A stretch of 64,000 nucleotides of DNA from Limnohabitans sp. 2KL-17 (GTDB lineage: Bacteria > Pseudomonadota > Gammaproteobacteria > Burkholderiales > Burkholderiaceae_C). Position 1 is the stretch's first letter. Every line of letters begins with the position of its first letter. Both the position numbers and the translations under genes were made by a program. The stretch covers positions 62,001 to 126,000 of the forward strand of contig NZ_NESK01000005.1 of assembly GCF_003063415.1 (NCBI RefSeq), given 5' to 3'. Below are positions 48,769-58,700 of this stretch, one piece after another. Below the pieces are notes generated by a model. It had not been told where the DNA came from, did not search any database, and worked only from the letters and a program-made list of their open reading frames with translations.

Positions 48769-49892
48769 ACACCCCCGTGCAACTGAAACCCGTGGCCATT
48801 TCTCCGGTAGAAGAGATCGTGGCCGATATGAAAGCCGGCCGAATAGTGATCCTGGTCGACGAAGAAGACCGTGAGAACGAAGGTGATCTGGTGCTCGCTG
48901 CCGACCATGTCACGCCCGAAGCCATCAACTTCATGGCCCGTTTTGGCAGGGGCCTGATTTGCCTGACCCTGACTCGCGAACGCTGTGAATTCCTTCAGCT
49001 GCCCCCCATGGCCGCCAGAAACGGCACCTTCTACAGCACCGCCTTCACTGTGTCCATTGAAGCCGCTGAAGGCGTGACCACCGGCATCTCTGCCGCTGAC
49101 CGCGCCAAAACCGTGCAAGTGGCCGTAGCGCGCAACAGTCAGGCCTCTGACTTGGTGCAACCCGGTCACATCTTTCCCCTCCAGGCCGTGGACGGTGGCG
49201 TGCTCATGCGTGCAGGCCACACCGAAGCGGGTTGCGACCTGGCCGCCATGGCCGGGTGCAGCGCCTCCTCGGTGATCTGCGAAATCATGAAAGACGATGG
49301 CACCATGGCCCGTCTGCCCGATTTGCAATTGTTTGCGGCCGAGCACGGCCTGAAGATCGGCACCATTGCCGACCTGATCCAGTACCGCAGCCGCAACGAA
49401 TCACTGGTTGAGCGCATCGGCAGTCGTACCCTGCAAACCGCGCACGGTGAGTTCACTGCGCATGCTTTCCGCGACAAACCCAGTCAAACCGTGCACCTGG
49501 CGCTGGTCAAAGGCCAGTGGTCTGCGGAATCGGAAGTGCCGGTTCGAGTGCACGAGCCACTGTCCGTGCTGGATGCGCTGGAGGTCAACCGATCCATGCA
49601 TTCATGGAGCCTGGACGCCAGCTTGCAATACATCAACGCCCAAGGCTGCGGCGTGGCCGTGTTGCTCAACTGCGGTGAATCGGCCGAGCAGTTGCTGGCG
49701 CAATTTGAAGGCCGTGCCCGCTCGGCGCAAGCGCCCGAACGCGGCAAGATGGACCTGCGCACTTACGGTGTCGGTGCCCAAATCCTGCGCGAATGTGGCG
49801 TTCACAAAATGAAACTCATGGGCCAGCCCCGCCGCATGCCCAGCATGATGGGTTACGGCCTCGAAATCACCGCTTACATCCCCAAGGAATAA
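48765..49892 (+). CDS. ribBX: 3,4-dihydroxy-2-butanone-4-phosphate synthase fused to degenerate GTP cyclohydrolase II (RibBX type)
   Basis: N-terminal RibB domain (~1-205) makes the four-carbon unit of riboflavin: [21 protein letters not shown], and [13 protein letters not shown] are intact. The C-terminal half (~210-375) aligns with GTP cyclohydrolase II but lacks the zinc-binding cysteines: where active enzymes have ECLTGDVFGS...CDCG, this has [14 protein letters not shown]. Such RibBX hybrids are described as common in proteobacteria and inactive as cyclohydrolases, so a separate RibA should exist elsewhere. It is often annotated ribBA. Confidence 0.92.
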   Translation: MNTPVQLKPVAISPVEEIVADMKAGRIVILVDEEDRENEGDLVLAADHVTPEAINFMARFGRGLICLTLTRERCEFLQLPPMAARNGTFYSTAFTVSIEAAEGVTTGISAADRAKTVQVAVARNSQASDLVQPGHIFPLQAVDGGVLMRAGHTEAGCDLAAMAGCSASSVICEIMKDDGTMARLPDLQLFAAEHGLKIGTIADLIQYRSRNESLVERIGSRTLQTAHGEFTAHAFRDKPSQTVHLALVKGQWSAESEVPVRVHEPLSVLDALEVNRSMHSWSLDASLQYINAQGCGVAVLLNCGESAEQLLAQFEGRARSAQAPERGKMDLRTYGVGAQILRECGVHKMKLMGQPRRMPSMMGYGLEITAYIPKE

Positions 49893-49896
49893 AAAC

Positions 49897-50403
49897 ATGC
49901 TCGAAGCCAACAAAGGCCAAGCCGAAGAACTCGACGGTCAATTTCTGCACATCGGCATTGTGCAAGCCCGTTTCAACGAAGACATCACCAATGCACTCGC
50001 GAAAGCCTGCATCGAAGAATTGCAAGCCCTGGGTGTAACCAGCATCGACCACGTCATGGTGCCAGGCGCCCTGGAAGTACCCGTGGCCTTGCAAGCCATG
50101 GCCGAGCGAGCCGAATACGACGCGCTCATCGCCTTGGGCTGCATCATCCGTGGTGAGACTTACCACTTTGAATTGGTGGCCAACGAGTCGGGTGCTGGCG
50201 TTAGCCGGGTGTCACTGGACTACAACCTGCCCATTGCCAACGCGATCCTGACCACCGAAAACCTGGAACAAGCCATCGTGCGTCAAACCGACAAAGGCCG
50301 CGATGCAGCCCGTGTCGCGGTCGAAATGGCCTGCATCATGGACGACCTGGCCGCAGACATGGCCGAGCTGGCCGATGACCTCGACGACGAAAAGACCGCT
50401 TGA
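49897..50403 (+). CDS. ribH: 6,7-dimethyl-8-ribityllumazine synthase
   Basis: Condenses the RibB product with 5-amino-6-ribitylaminouracil. 168 residues. [24 protein letters not shown] and the catalytic-His block [12 protein letters not shown] are diagnostic. The acidic C-terminus ([18 protein letters not shown]) is a small extension. Four nt separate it from ribBX, and its stop overlaps nusB. Confidence 0.96.
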   Translation: MLEANKGQAEELDGQFLHIGIVQARFNEDITNALAKACIEELQALGVTSIDHVMVPGALEVPVALQAMAERAEYDALIALGCIIRGETYHFELVANESGAGVSRVSLDYNLPIANAILTTENLEQAIVRQTDKGRDAARVAVEMACIMDDLAADMAELADDLDDEKTA

Positions 50404-50945
50404 TGAACGAAGAAACCAGCTCACCAGACACCTCCTCGGAAAGCGCCAAAACGGGCACGTCCGGCTCACGCAAGTCCTCGGCAAAGCCTGCCCGCAGCAG
50501 GTCGCGTGAATTTGCACTGCAAGCGCTTTACCAGCACATCGTTGGCCGCAACGAAACCGCCGACATCGACCTCTTCACGCGCGACTTGTCGGGCTTTCAC
50601 AAAGCTGACTCGGCTCACTACGACGCGCTGCTCTACGGATGCACAGAACAGGCCCTGGCATTGGATGCCCTGATCCTGCCCAAACTGGACCGCAGCTTTG
50701 CTGAAATTTCGCCCGTCGAGCACGCCATCATGTGGATCGGCGTCTATGAAATGCAGAACTGCCTGGACGTGCCATGGCGCGTGGTCCTGAACGAGTGCAT
50801 CGAGCTGGCCAAGGACTTTGGTGGCACCGACGGCCACAAATACGTCAACGCCGTGCTCAATGGCCTGGCGCCCGAACTGCGCAGCGCTGAGGTTCAAGCC
50901 TATCGACAGGCTGCGCCCCAGCCAGGTCGCGACCGATCAATTTGA
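50403..50945 (+). CDS. nusB: Transcription antitermination factor NusB
   Basis: With NusE (S10) binds boxA for rRNA antitermination. 180 residues; the core begins near residue 33 ([16 protein letters not shown]) and holds [16 protein letters not shown] and [27 protein letters not shown]. The first ~30 residues are Ser/Lys-rich and disordered. Start ATG overlaps the ribH TGA. Confidence 0.95.
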   Translation: MNEETSSPDTSSESAKTGTSGSRKSSAKPARSRSREFALQALYQHIVGRNETADIDLFTRDLSGFHKADSAHYDALLYGCTEQALALDALILPKLDRSFAEISPVEHAIMWIGVYEMQNCLDVPWRVVLNECIELAKDFGGTDGHKYVNAVLNGLAPELRSAEVQAYRQAAPQPGRDRSI

Positions 50946-50950
50946 TTGCC

Positions 50951-52138
50951 ATGCGCATATCCCAACGCGCTCAGCGCATTGAGCCTTTTTATGTGATGGA
51001 GGTGGCCAAGGCTGCCTCCCGAAAAGCCCGAGAGGTCGCGCACACCGATCGACCCGTGGTGTTTCTGAACATTGGCGAACCCGACTTCACCGCCCCGCCC
51101 CGGGTACAACAAGCAGCACAAGCAGCGATTCGGTCAGGCCAAACACAATACACCCCGGCGCTGGGCCTGGACACCCTGCGACAAGCCATCAGCGACTGGT
51201 ACGGCACGCGATTTGGCGTATCGGTGCCCGCCAGCCGCATCGTGGTCACAGCGGGCGCATCGGCGGCGCTGCAACTGGCCTGCCTGGCGCTGATCGACCG
51301 GGGCGATGAAATCCTCATGCCCGACCCAAGCTACCCCTGCAACCGCCACTTTGTGAGCGCTGCTGAAGGCACTGCGGTGCTGGTACCCACCAAGGCCGAA
51401 GAACGCTATCAACTCAGCGCCAACAAAGTAGCTGCGGCCTGGGGGCCCAATACCCGTGGCGTCTTGCTGGCATCACCGTCCAACCCCACAGGCACGTCAA
51501 TTGACCCGATCGAATTGGCTCGCATCGTGGACGTGGTGCGTGCCCATGGCGGCATCACTCTGATCGACGAGATTTATCTGGGCCTGAGCCACGACGCACA
51601 GTTTGGCCAAAGCGCCCTGGCGCTGGGTGACGACATCATCAGCATCAACAGCTTCAGCAAATACTTCAACATGACCGGCTGGCGGTTGGGCTGGCTGGTG
51701 GTGCCGGAACAACTGGTGCCCGTGCTGGAGCGTCTGGCGCAAAACCTGTTCATTTGCGCCAGCACTGTGGCACAACAAGCCGCCCTCGCCTGCTTTGAAC
51801 CCGAGAGCCTGGCTGAATACGAGCGCCGCCGCGCCGAGTTCAAGGCCAGGCGCGACTACTTCATCCCGGCCCTGAATGAACTTGGCCTGACGGTACCCGT
51901 GCCCCCCGATGGCGCGTTTTACGCTTGGGCCGATTGCTCGGCAGTCTGTCAAAAGATGGGCCTGAAAGACAGCTGGGAATTCGCCTTCGCGGCCCTCGAG
52001 CATGCGCATGTCGCCATCACACCTGGCCGAGACTTCGGCACCGACCAAACCGCCCACTTTGTGCGCTTTTCCACCGCCAATTCGATGGCCGAACTGCACA
52101 CTGCCATTGCCCGCCTGAAAGCCTGGTTGCAGCCATGA
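50951..52138 (+). CDS. Pyridoxal-phosphate-dependent class I/II aminotransferase
   Basis: Fold-type I aminotransferase, 395 residues. PLP Lys237 in INSFSKYFNMTGWRLGW; ASPSNPTGT, DEIYLGL and the C-terminal Arg in HFVRFSTANSM bind substrate carboxylate. It resembles aspartate/alanine/aromatic transaminases; the amino acid is not evident. It lies between nusB and ybgC, a placement common in this family of bacteria, and its stop overlaps ybgC (ATGA). Confidence 0.9.
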   Translation: MRISQRAQRIEPFYVMEVAKAASRKAREVAHTDRPVVFLNIGEPDFTAPPRVQQAAQAAIRSGQTQYTPALGLDTLRQAISDWYGTRFGVSVPASRIVVTAGASAALQLACLALIDRGDEILMPDPSYPCNRHFVSAAEGTAVLVPTKAEERYQLSANKVAAAWGPNTRGVLLASPSNPTGTSIDPIELARIVDVVRAHGGITLIDEIYLGLSHDAQFGQSALALGDDIISINSFSKYFNMTGWRLGWLVVPEQLVPVLERLAQNLFICASTVAQQAALACFEPESLAEYERRRAEFKARRDYFIPALNELGLTVPVPPDGAFYAWADCSAVCQKMGLKDSWEFAFAALEHAHVAITPGRDFGTDQTAHFVRFSTANSMAELHTAIARLKAWLQP

Positions 52139-52566
52139 GCCCCCCCCAGGAAACACACCCCCCGTTTCAGCACCCCATCAGAATCTACTGGGAAGACACC
52201 GATGCGGGCGGCATCGTTTTTTATGCCAACTACCTGAAGTTTTTTGAACGTGCGCGCACCGAATGGTTGCGCGAACTGGGCTTTGGGCAACAACTGCTGC
52301 GCGAAGAGACCCGTGGCATGTTCGTGGTCAGTGAAACCACCGTCAAATACCTCGCACCTGCCCGATTGGACGACACCCTGACCGTCACAGCCCAGCTGCA
52401 AGAAGCCGGCCGCGCAAGCCTCACCATTGCCCAGCGCGCTTACCTGCCCACACCTGGCCAAGCCGACCGGCTGCTGGCCGAAGCCACCATTCGTCTGGGC
52501 TGGGTCGACAGCACCACCTTGAAACCGGGCCGCATTCCAGCCCCTGTTCTGAAAGCCATGAAATGA
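52135..52566 (+). CDS. ybgC: Tol-Pal-associated acyl-CoA thioesterase YbgC
   Basis: Hot-dog-fold thioesterase, 143 residues from the ATG giving MSPPQETHPPF. Signature IYWEDTDAGGIVFYANYLKF with the catalytic Asp, then FFERARTEWLRELG. First gene of the tol-pal operon in proteobacteria; the stop overlaps tolQ by 4 nt (ATGA). Confidence 0.95.
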   Translation: MSPPQETHPPFQHPIRIYWEDTDAGGIVFYANYLKFFERARTEWLRELGFGQQLLREETRGMFVVSETTVKYLAPARLDDTLTVTAQLQEAGRASLTIAQRAYLPTPGQADRLLAEATIRLGWVDSTTLKPGRIPAPVLKAMK

Positions 52567-53267
52567 ACCAAGACATGTCCATCGTCTCGCTGCTTTTGCA
52601 CGCCAGTTTTGTCGTGCAACTTGTGGTCTTGCTTTTGCTGGGCATTTCAGTGGCCAGCTGGGCGGCCATTGTGCGCAAGCTCAGCGCCATCAAGCGCATC
52701 AAAAATCTGAACGAAGAGTTTGAACGTGTTTTCTGGTCCGGCACCAGTCTGAACGAGTTGTTCAACGCTGCCAGCCAGAACGCCAAACTGGCAGGCCCGA
52801 TGGAACGTATTTTTGCCAGCGGCATGCGCGAATACCAAAAACTGCGCGAACGCCAAATCAGCGATGCAGGCACCCTGCTCGACGGCGCACGTCGCGCCAT
52901 GCGGGCGAGCTTTCAGCGCGAAATGGATGTCGCTGAATCTCAGCTCGCATTTTTGGCTTCGGTCGGCTCCATCTCGCCTTACGTGGGCTTGTTTGGCACG
53001 GTGTGGGGCATCATGCACGCCTTCACCGGCCTGGCCAGCTTGCAGCAAGTCACCCTGGCCACGGTGGCGCCGGGCATTGCCGAAGCGCTGGTGGCCACGG
53101 CCATCGGTCTGTTTTCTGCTATTCCAGCCGTGCTGGCCTACAACCGGTTTTCGCACGATGTAGACCGCATCGCCATCAAGCTGGAAACCTTCATCGAAGA
53201 GTTCTCCAACATCCTGCAGCGCAGCCTGGGGGCCACGGGTACCAGCGGCTCGGCCTCCGGTCACTGA
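52563..53267 (+). CDS. tolQ: Tol-Pal system proton channel TolQ
   Basis: Inner-membrane subunit homologous to ExbB/MotA. 234 residues, three membrane segments (~14-37, ~135-157, ~168-190). The conserved GLFGTVWGIMHAF and VAPGIAEALVATAIGLFSAIPAVLAYN blocks line the proton path. Confidence 0.96.
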   Translation: MNQDMSIVSLLLHASFVVQLVVLLLLGISVASWAAIVRKLSAIKRIKNLNEEFERVFWSGTSLNELFNAASQNAKLAGPMERIFASGMREYQKLRERQISDAGTLLDGARRAMRASFQREMDVAESQLAFLASVGSISPYVGLFGTVWGIMHAFTGLASLQQVTLATVAPGIAEALVATAIGLFSAIPAVLAYNRFSHDVDRIAIKLETFIEEFSNILQRSLGATGTSGSASGH

Positions 53268-53282
53268 AAGACGGAGTCGCCC

Positions 53283-53702
53283 ATGCCAGCCATCTCAACC
53301 CGGGGCCGCGGACGCCGCACCATCTCTGAAATCAACATGGTGCCCTTCATCGACGTGATGCTGGTGCTGCTCATCATCTTCATGGTCACCGCACCCATGA
53401 TCACGCCCAGCGTGGTCGACTTGCCCAGCGTTGGCAAAGCTGCCAAACAGCCCGACAAAGTCATTCAAATCGTGATCCAGAAAGATGAGCGCCTGGAACT
53501 GGTCACCGATGGCAAGACCGACAGCGCCACCCTCACCAGCGTGGCAGGCAGTGTCAAAAGCCTCGTTGGCGAAGAAGACAACACAGCCGTTGTCATCAGC
53601 GCCGACCGCAGCGTGAAATACGAAACCGTGGTCAAGGTCATGGACAGCCTGCAACGCGCGGGCATTGCACGTGTGGGCCTGTCGGTCCAACTTGCACCTT
53701 GA
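53283..53702 (+). CDS. tolR: Tol-Pal system protein TolR
   Basis: 139 residues; single N-terminal membrane helix (~22-40) with the proton-carrying Asp in EINMVPFIDVMLVLLIIFMV, then a periplasmic domain ending GIARVGLSVQLAP. Homologous to ExbD/MotB; 15 nt after tolQ. Confidence 0.95.
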   Translation: MPAISTRGRGRRTISEINMVPFIDVMLVLLIIFMVTAPMITPSVVDLPSVGKAAKQPDKVIQIVIQKDERLELVTDGKTDSATLTSVAGSVKSLVGEEDNTAVVISADRSVKYETVVKVMDSLQRAGIARVGLSVQLAP

Positions 53703-53712
53703 GGGTCCGGGA

Positions 53713-54666
53713 TTGAACACCAAGACAGTGCCTCACCTCGAATTTGCGCCGCCGGCACAAGCCGGAACGGGGCGCGCCTGGGTGGTCGCGGGCATTGTCC
53801 ACGTGTTGCTGTTCCTGGCGCTGGGCCTGGCCACGGCCTGGAAAACCCAGCCCCAAACCGTTCAAGCCGAAGCCGAACTGTGGTCTGCTACCCCCCAGGC
53901 CGCAGCCCCCCGACTGCAAGAGCCACTGCCTGAGCCGCAGCCCGAACCCGTGCCCGAGCCAACGCCTGCACCGCCAGCCAAACCCACACCACCACCGCCA
54001 CCGGCCCCTGATCCGGCGCTGGAATTGCGTGACGCGCAAATTGCGCTTGAAAAGAAAAAGCAGCAAGAAAAGAATAAAGAAGCCGATAAAGTCGAAAAAC
54101 TAAAAGCTGAAAAGCTCAAGGTCGAGAAAGAAAAAGCCGAGAAAACCAAGGCTGAAAACAAGAGCAAGGAACTCGACAAAGAAAAACTGGCGAAAGAGAA
54201 AAAAGCCCAGGAAGAAAAAGAACGCTACAAGAAAAAGGCCACCGAAAAAGCCAAGGCTGAAAAAGCAGAAAAAGCCGATGCCGCCCAGGCCGAAGCACTG
54301 CGCCAAGAAAACCTCAAACGCATGCAAGGCATGGCCGGTGCTTCAGGCGGAGAAAATGCCAGCGGCACAGCCCTCAAGTCATCGGGGCCGTCGGCCAGCT
54401 ACGGAGGCAAAATTATCCGAGAAATACTTGCTAAAACCAATAACTCAGACTCAACTCCCGGAGCATTAACAGTCGTTGTGTTTGTTCGCGCCAACTCGTC
54501 GGGCGAAATTATGAATAGCCGCGTAATAACACCTAGCAGAAGTCGTGAATTTGACGATTCGGTTCTTCGAGGAATCCAAAAAATGGAACGCGTTCCAAAG
54601 GACATTGACGGAAGAATTCCTGAAATTTTGATCCGCGAGGGACTTGAGTTGACCGTCTCAAGATAA
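53713..54666 (+). CDS. tolA: Tol-Pal system protein TolA with compositionally foreign C-terminal domain
   Basis: Energy-transducing link from TolQR to the outer membrane. 317 residues from a TTG with GAGGG ~7 nt upstream. Membrane helix ~22-43, Pro-rich segment ~66-105, Lys/Glu/Ala coiled coil ~110-205, then a TolA/TonB-type C-terminal domain (YGGKIIREILAKTNN to GRIPEILIREGLELTVSR). From about nt 54400 codon use changes sharply: ATA, TTA, AGA, CGA and GGA codons that neighbours avoid. tolB and pal do not follow. Confidence 0.9.
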   Translation: MNTKTVPHLEFAPPAQAGTGRAWVVAGIVHVLLFLALGLATAWKTQPQTVQAEAELWSATPQAAAPRLQEPLPEPQPEPVPEPTPAPPAKPTPPPPPAPDPALELRDAQIALEKKKQQEKNKEADKVEKLKAEKLKVEKEKAEKTKAENKSKELDKEKLAKEKKAQEEKERYKKKATEKAKAEKAEKADAAQAEALRQENLKRMQGMAGASGGENASGTALKSSGPSASYGGKIIREILAKTNNSDSTPGALTVVVFVRANSSGEIMNSRVITPSRSREFDDSVLRGIQKMERVPKDIDGRIPEILIREGLELTVSR

Positions 54667-54700
54667 ATAAAAAATTACTGACTCATCTCACAATTAGATT
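54400..54700. other. AT-rich segment spanning the 3' end of tolA
   Basis: About 300 bp visibly richer in A and T than the flanks, covering the last ~88 codons of tolA and the 33-bp gap to the convergent oxidoreductase. No inverted repeats or target duplications were seen at its edges. I read it as a recombination or transfer scar. Confidence 0.6.
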
Positions 54701-55686
54701 TATAAATCCACCACCACATTGCCCACCGTCTGTCCTGCCTCAACTGTGCGGTGGGCCTGGGCGATCTGATCCAGCGAAAAGCGGGCGCTCATGCTGTGCT
54801 GCAACAGGTTACGAGCCAACATGTCCGAAAGGCGGGCCACGGCCAATTGGCGGTCAGCAGGCGTCAGGTCGTAGACCAGAAAAAACTTCACGCCGATGGA
54901 TTGAAACAACCAAGGCCTGAATGGCAGGGAAACATCTGGTGCGTTCGAGCCGTAGCAAACCACCTGGCCGTGCGCGGCCAAAGCCCCTTCGGCGGCCCAG
55001 CGTGAGGTGGTCGAAAAATCCATGTCGAGGATGACTTCTGCGCCACGGCCTTGCGTCAAGGCCTTGACGCGCTCGGGCACCGACTCGGTCTTGTAAAAAA
55101 TAGCTTCTTGCAGACCGGCTGCGCGGGCATGTTCGGCCTTGGCTTGTGAGCCCACGGTGCCGATGGCTCGCCCCCCGGCCAGCGTCACCATCTGGGTGAT
55201 GTAATGCCCCACAGCCGATGAGGCGCCAGTGACCAAAACGGTTTTGCCGCGCAAATCACCGGCCAGTCGCTCGGCCAAAATGACCGCCTGCATTGCCGTG
55301 AGGCCGGGAATGCCCATGCAGGCCCCAGCGGCAAAGTCAGTCCCATCGGGCAGTGCCACCGCTTGCGACTCGGACAACGCAATGTATTCGGCACAGGTGC
55401 CCATGGGGCGCTGCCATTGGCCATTCCAGAGCCATACCCGTTGCCCCACGCGCGATGCCGACACGCCTGCACCGACTGCTTCGATCACGCCCGCGCCATC
55501 GCTGTGCGGCACGACCAACGCGTCGGTCAAGGGACGCGCCCGGCGCGATTTGACATCAGAAGGGTTCACCCCCGAAGCGGCCATGCGAACCAGCACCTCA
55601 CCCGCTTGCGGCGTGGGCGTGGGCAACTCACCCACCTGCATCACGTCTTGGGCTTCACCGTTCTGGCTGTACCAGGCTGCTTTCAT
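54700..55686 (-). CDS. NADPH:quinone reductase-like medium-chain oxidoreductase
   Basis: Zinc-free medium-chain dehydrogenase/reductase of the quinone-reductase branch, 328 residues. N-terminal GroES-like domain (GEVLVRMAASGVNPSDVKSR), Rossmann domain with VLVTGASSAVGHYITQMV. No structural- or catalytic-zinc cysteine cluster is seen. ATG 55686 has AGGAG upstream. It lies 20 nt downstream of dnaE and converges on tolA. Confidence 0.9.
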   Translation of the reverse strand: MKAAWYSQNGEAQDVMQVGELPTPTPQAGEVLVRMAASGVNPSDVKSRRARPLTDALVVPHSDGAGVIEAVGAGVSASRVGQRVWLWNGQWQRPMGTCAEYIALSESQAVALPDGTDFAAGACMGIPGLTAMQAVILAERLAGDLRGKTVLVTGASSAVGHYITQMVTLAGGRAIGTVGSQAKAEHARAAGLQEAIFYKTESVPERVKALTQGRGAEVILDMDFSTTSRWAAEGALAAHGQVVCYGSNAPDVSLPFRPWLFQSIGVKFFLVYDLTPADRQLAVARLSDMLARNLLQHSMSARFSLDQIAQAHRTVEAGQTVGNVVVDL

Positions 55687-55706
55687 CAAAGGTCTCCTAG
55701 ATCGAC

Positions 55707-58700
55707 TCAATCGTAAACAATCTGCGCCTGCCCCTGATCGGCCTGGGCCATCCAGCTGGCCAGTGCCGCATCGGTGGGAAAGAATTTGGCGGCTTCGCCC
55801 AGCGCCAGTTCGGCGCGGGCAGCCAGGTCGTCGCTGCGGCGCTCCAGCACCAGTCGCACTCCCAGGCCGCGCACCAGATCACCCTGGTCCGTTTGTTCAC
55901 GTTGCGCCGGGAACTCCTTGACCAGGCGGGCGATGTCCGGCGCCCGGCCATTCACGGCCACACGCAGGTATTTGCCATACCGGCAACGGGCTGCACCCAA
56001 ATCCATGATCTGTTCGATCTTGAGACGGAAACCGCCCGAAAAACGGTCCGCCTGCATTTTGGCCGTGACGATGATCAGCTCGTCATCTTTCAGCAACTGC
56101 TTGGCCGAGTTGATCAAACCCTCGTCGGCGCTGGCCTCCATCGCGCCCGATTTGTCGTCGAGCTTGAAGATCGCGACTTTGCCGCGCTGACCGTTGATGA
56201 TGCGCAAATCGGTCACGATGCCCGCCAGCACCATGGACTCCCGGCTGTCGATCAAGTCGTCGATCTTGCGGCGCGCAAACTGACGCACCTCCCGCTCGAC
56301 TGCGTCAAACAGGTGACCCGACAAGAAAAAGCCGACAGCGGTTTTTTCGAGCAGCAAGCGCTCCTTGATGCCCCAGGGCATGACCGTAACCAGTTCAGGC
56401 TCTTGCGTGCTGGAACCGTGTGAATCGTCGCCCAGCATGTCAAACAAGCCGCCCTGATTGGCATTGGCCACAGCGGCACTGGCAAACTCAAAAGCCTTGT
56501 CGATGCTGGCTGACAAAGCGGCGCGGTTCATGTGCAGCGCGTCAAAAGCACCCGCCTTGATGAGCGCATCCACCGTGCGTTTGTTGATGCGGGTACGGTC
56601 TACGCGCACGGCAAAATCAAACAGGCTGGTGAAGGGCCCCCCCTCTTGGCGGGCCGCCACAATTGCCTCGATCGCCTGCTGGCCTGTGCCCTTGATGGCC
56701 CCCAGACCATAGCGAATGATCCTGTCTGTGACCGGCTCAAAGCGGTGGGTGCCGCGGTTCACATCGGGGGGGTCAAACGTGATGCCGAACTTGAGCGCAT
56801 CTTCGTGCAGCACCTTCAGCTTGTCAGTGTCGTCCATCTCCACCGTCATGTTGGCGCAGAAAAACTCGGCGGTGTAATGCACCTTGAGCCAACCGGTGTG
56901 GTACGCCAGCAGCGAATAAGCGGCCGCGTGCGACTTGTTGAAGCCATAGCCGGCAAACCGCTCCATCAGGTCAAAGATCTCATCGGCTTTGACGTCACCG
57001 ATGTCGTTTTTGGCCGCACCGACACGGAAAATGGCGCGGTGTTCGGCCATTTCTTCGGCCTTCTTCTTGCCCATGGCCCGGCGCAACATGTCGGCGCCGC
57101 CCAAGCTGTAGCCGCCCAGAATCTGGGCGGTTTGCATGACCTGTTCCTGGTAGACCATGATGCCGTAGGTCTCGCTGAGCATCTCGGCGACCAAGGGGTG
57201 CGGGTACTCAATCACCTCGCGACCGTGCTTGCGCGCCACAAAGCTGGGAATCAGGTCCATGGGGCCGGGACGGTACAGCGCGTTCAGGGCAATCAGGTCT
57301 TCCAGCCGGCTGGGGCGAGCATCGCGCAACATGCCCTGCATGCCACGGCTTTCAAACTGGAACACGGCCTCGGTCTTGCCATCGGCAAACAATTTGTAGG
57401 TCCGCGCATCGTCCAGCGGGATGTTTTCAAACGCAAAGTCTTCTTGCCCCTTGTGCCTGCGAACGATGAATTCGCGGGCTATTTCCAGAATGGTCAGCGT
57501 GGCCAGACCCAAAAAGTCAAACTTCACCAAGCCCGCCGCCTCCACGTCGTCCTTGTCGAACTGGCTCACGGCCGATTCGCTGCCAGGCTGCTGGTACAAC
57601 GGGCAAAAGTCGGTCAGCTTGCCGGGTGCGATCAAAACGCCACCCGCGTGCATGCCCACATTGCGGGTCATGCCTTCGAGCTTCTGCGCCAGCTCGATCA
57701 AGGTCTTCACATCTTCTTCGCGCTCGATGCGTTCGGCCAGGATCGGCTCCATGGCGATGGCGTAGTTGTTCTTGTCGCCCTCTTTGGGGGTGGCCGGCGG
57801 GTATTGCAGCGTGACCGACATGCCCGGCTTGTTGGGAATGAGCTTGCTGATGCCATCGCAAAAGGTGTAACTCATGTCCAGCACGCGGCCCACATCGCGA
57901 ATGGCAGCTCGCGCGGCCATGGTGCCGAAAGTCACGATCTGGCTGACCGCCTCGCGGCCATACTTTTGCTTCACATACTCGATCACCCGATCGCGGTTGG
58001 TCTGGCAAAAATCAATGTCAAAGTCGGGCATGGACACCCGTTCTGGGTTCAAAAACCGCTCGAACAGCAAGTTGTATTGCAAAGGGTCCAGGTCGGTGAT
58101 CTTGAGCGAATAGGCCACCAGCGAGCCAGCACCGGAACCTCGGCCTGGCCCCACCGGGCAACCGTTGGCTTTGGCCCATTGGATGAAGTCCCCCACGATC
58201 AGGAAATAGCCGGGGAAACCCATGTTCAAAATGGTAGTCAGCTCGAACTCCAGGCGTTCCACATAGCGCGGGCGCTCCTGGGCGCGCAAGGTTTCCTCCG
58301 GAAAAAGGTGTTTCAGGCGCGCTTCCAGGCCTTCATGGGACATATGGCGGAAATAAGCTTCTACCGACATCACCACGCCATTCACGGGGGGAATCGGGAA
58401 ATTGGGCAGCTGTGGCTTGCCCAGCACCAAGGTCAGGTTACAGCGCTTGGCGATTTCCAGGGTGTTGGCGATCGCACTGGGTACATCGGCAAACAAAGTA
58501 CACATTTGCTGGGCCGATTTGAAGTATTGCTCGCGTGTGAATCGACGCACCCGTCGCTGGTTGGCCAATATTTCGCCTTCTGAAATACACACCCTCGCCT
58601 CGTGCGCCTCGTAGTCTTCGGCGGTATGAAACTGCACCGGATGCGTGGCCACCACCGGCAAATGCAAACGGGCAGCCAAGGCCACAGCCCCCGCGACATG

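Noticed and set aside
56532-58583. 683-codon open frame on the plus strand
   Set aside because: Antisense to dnaE. Long shadow frames are expected opposite GC-rich coding DNA with strong third-position bias.
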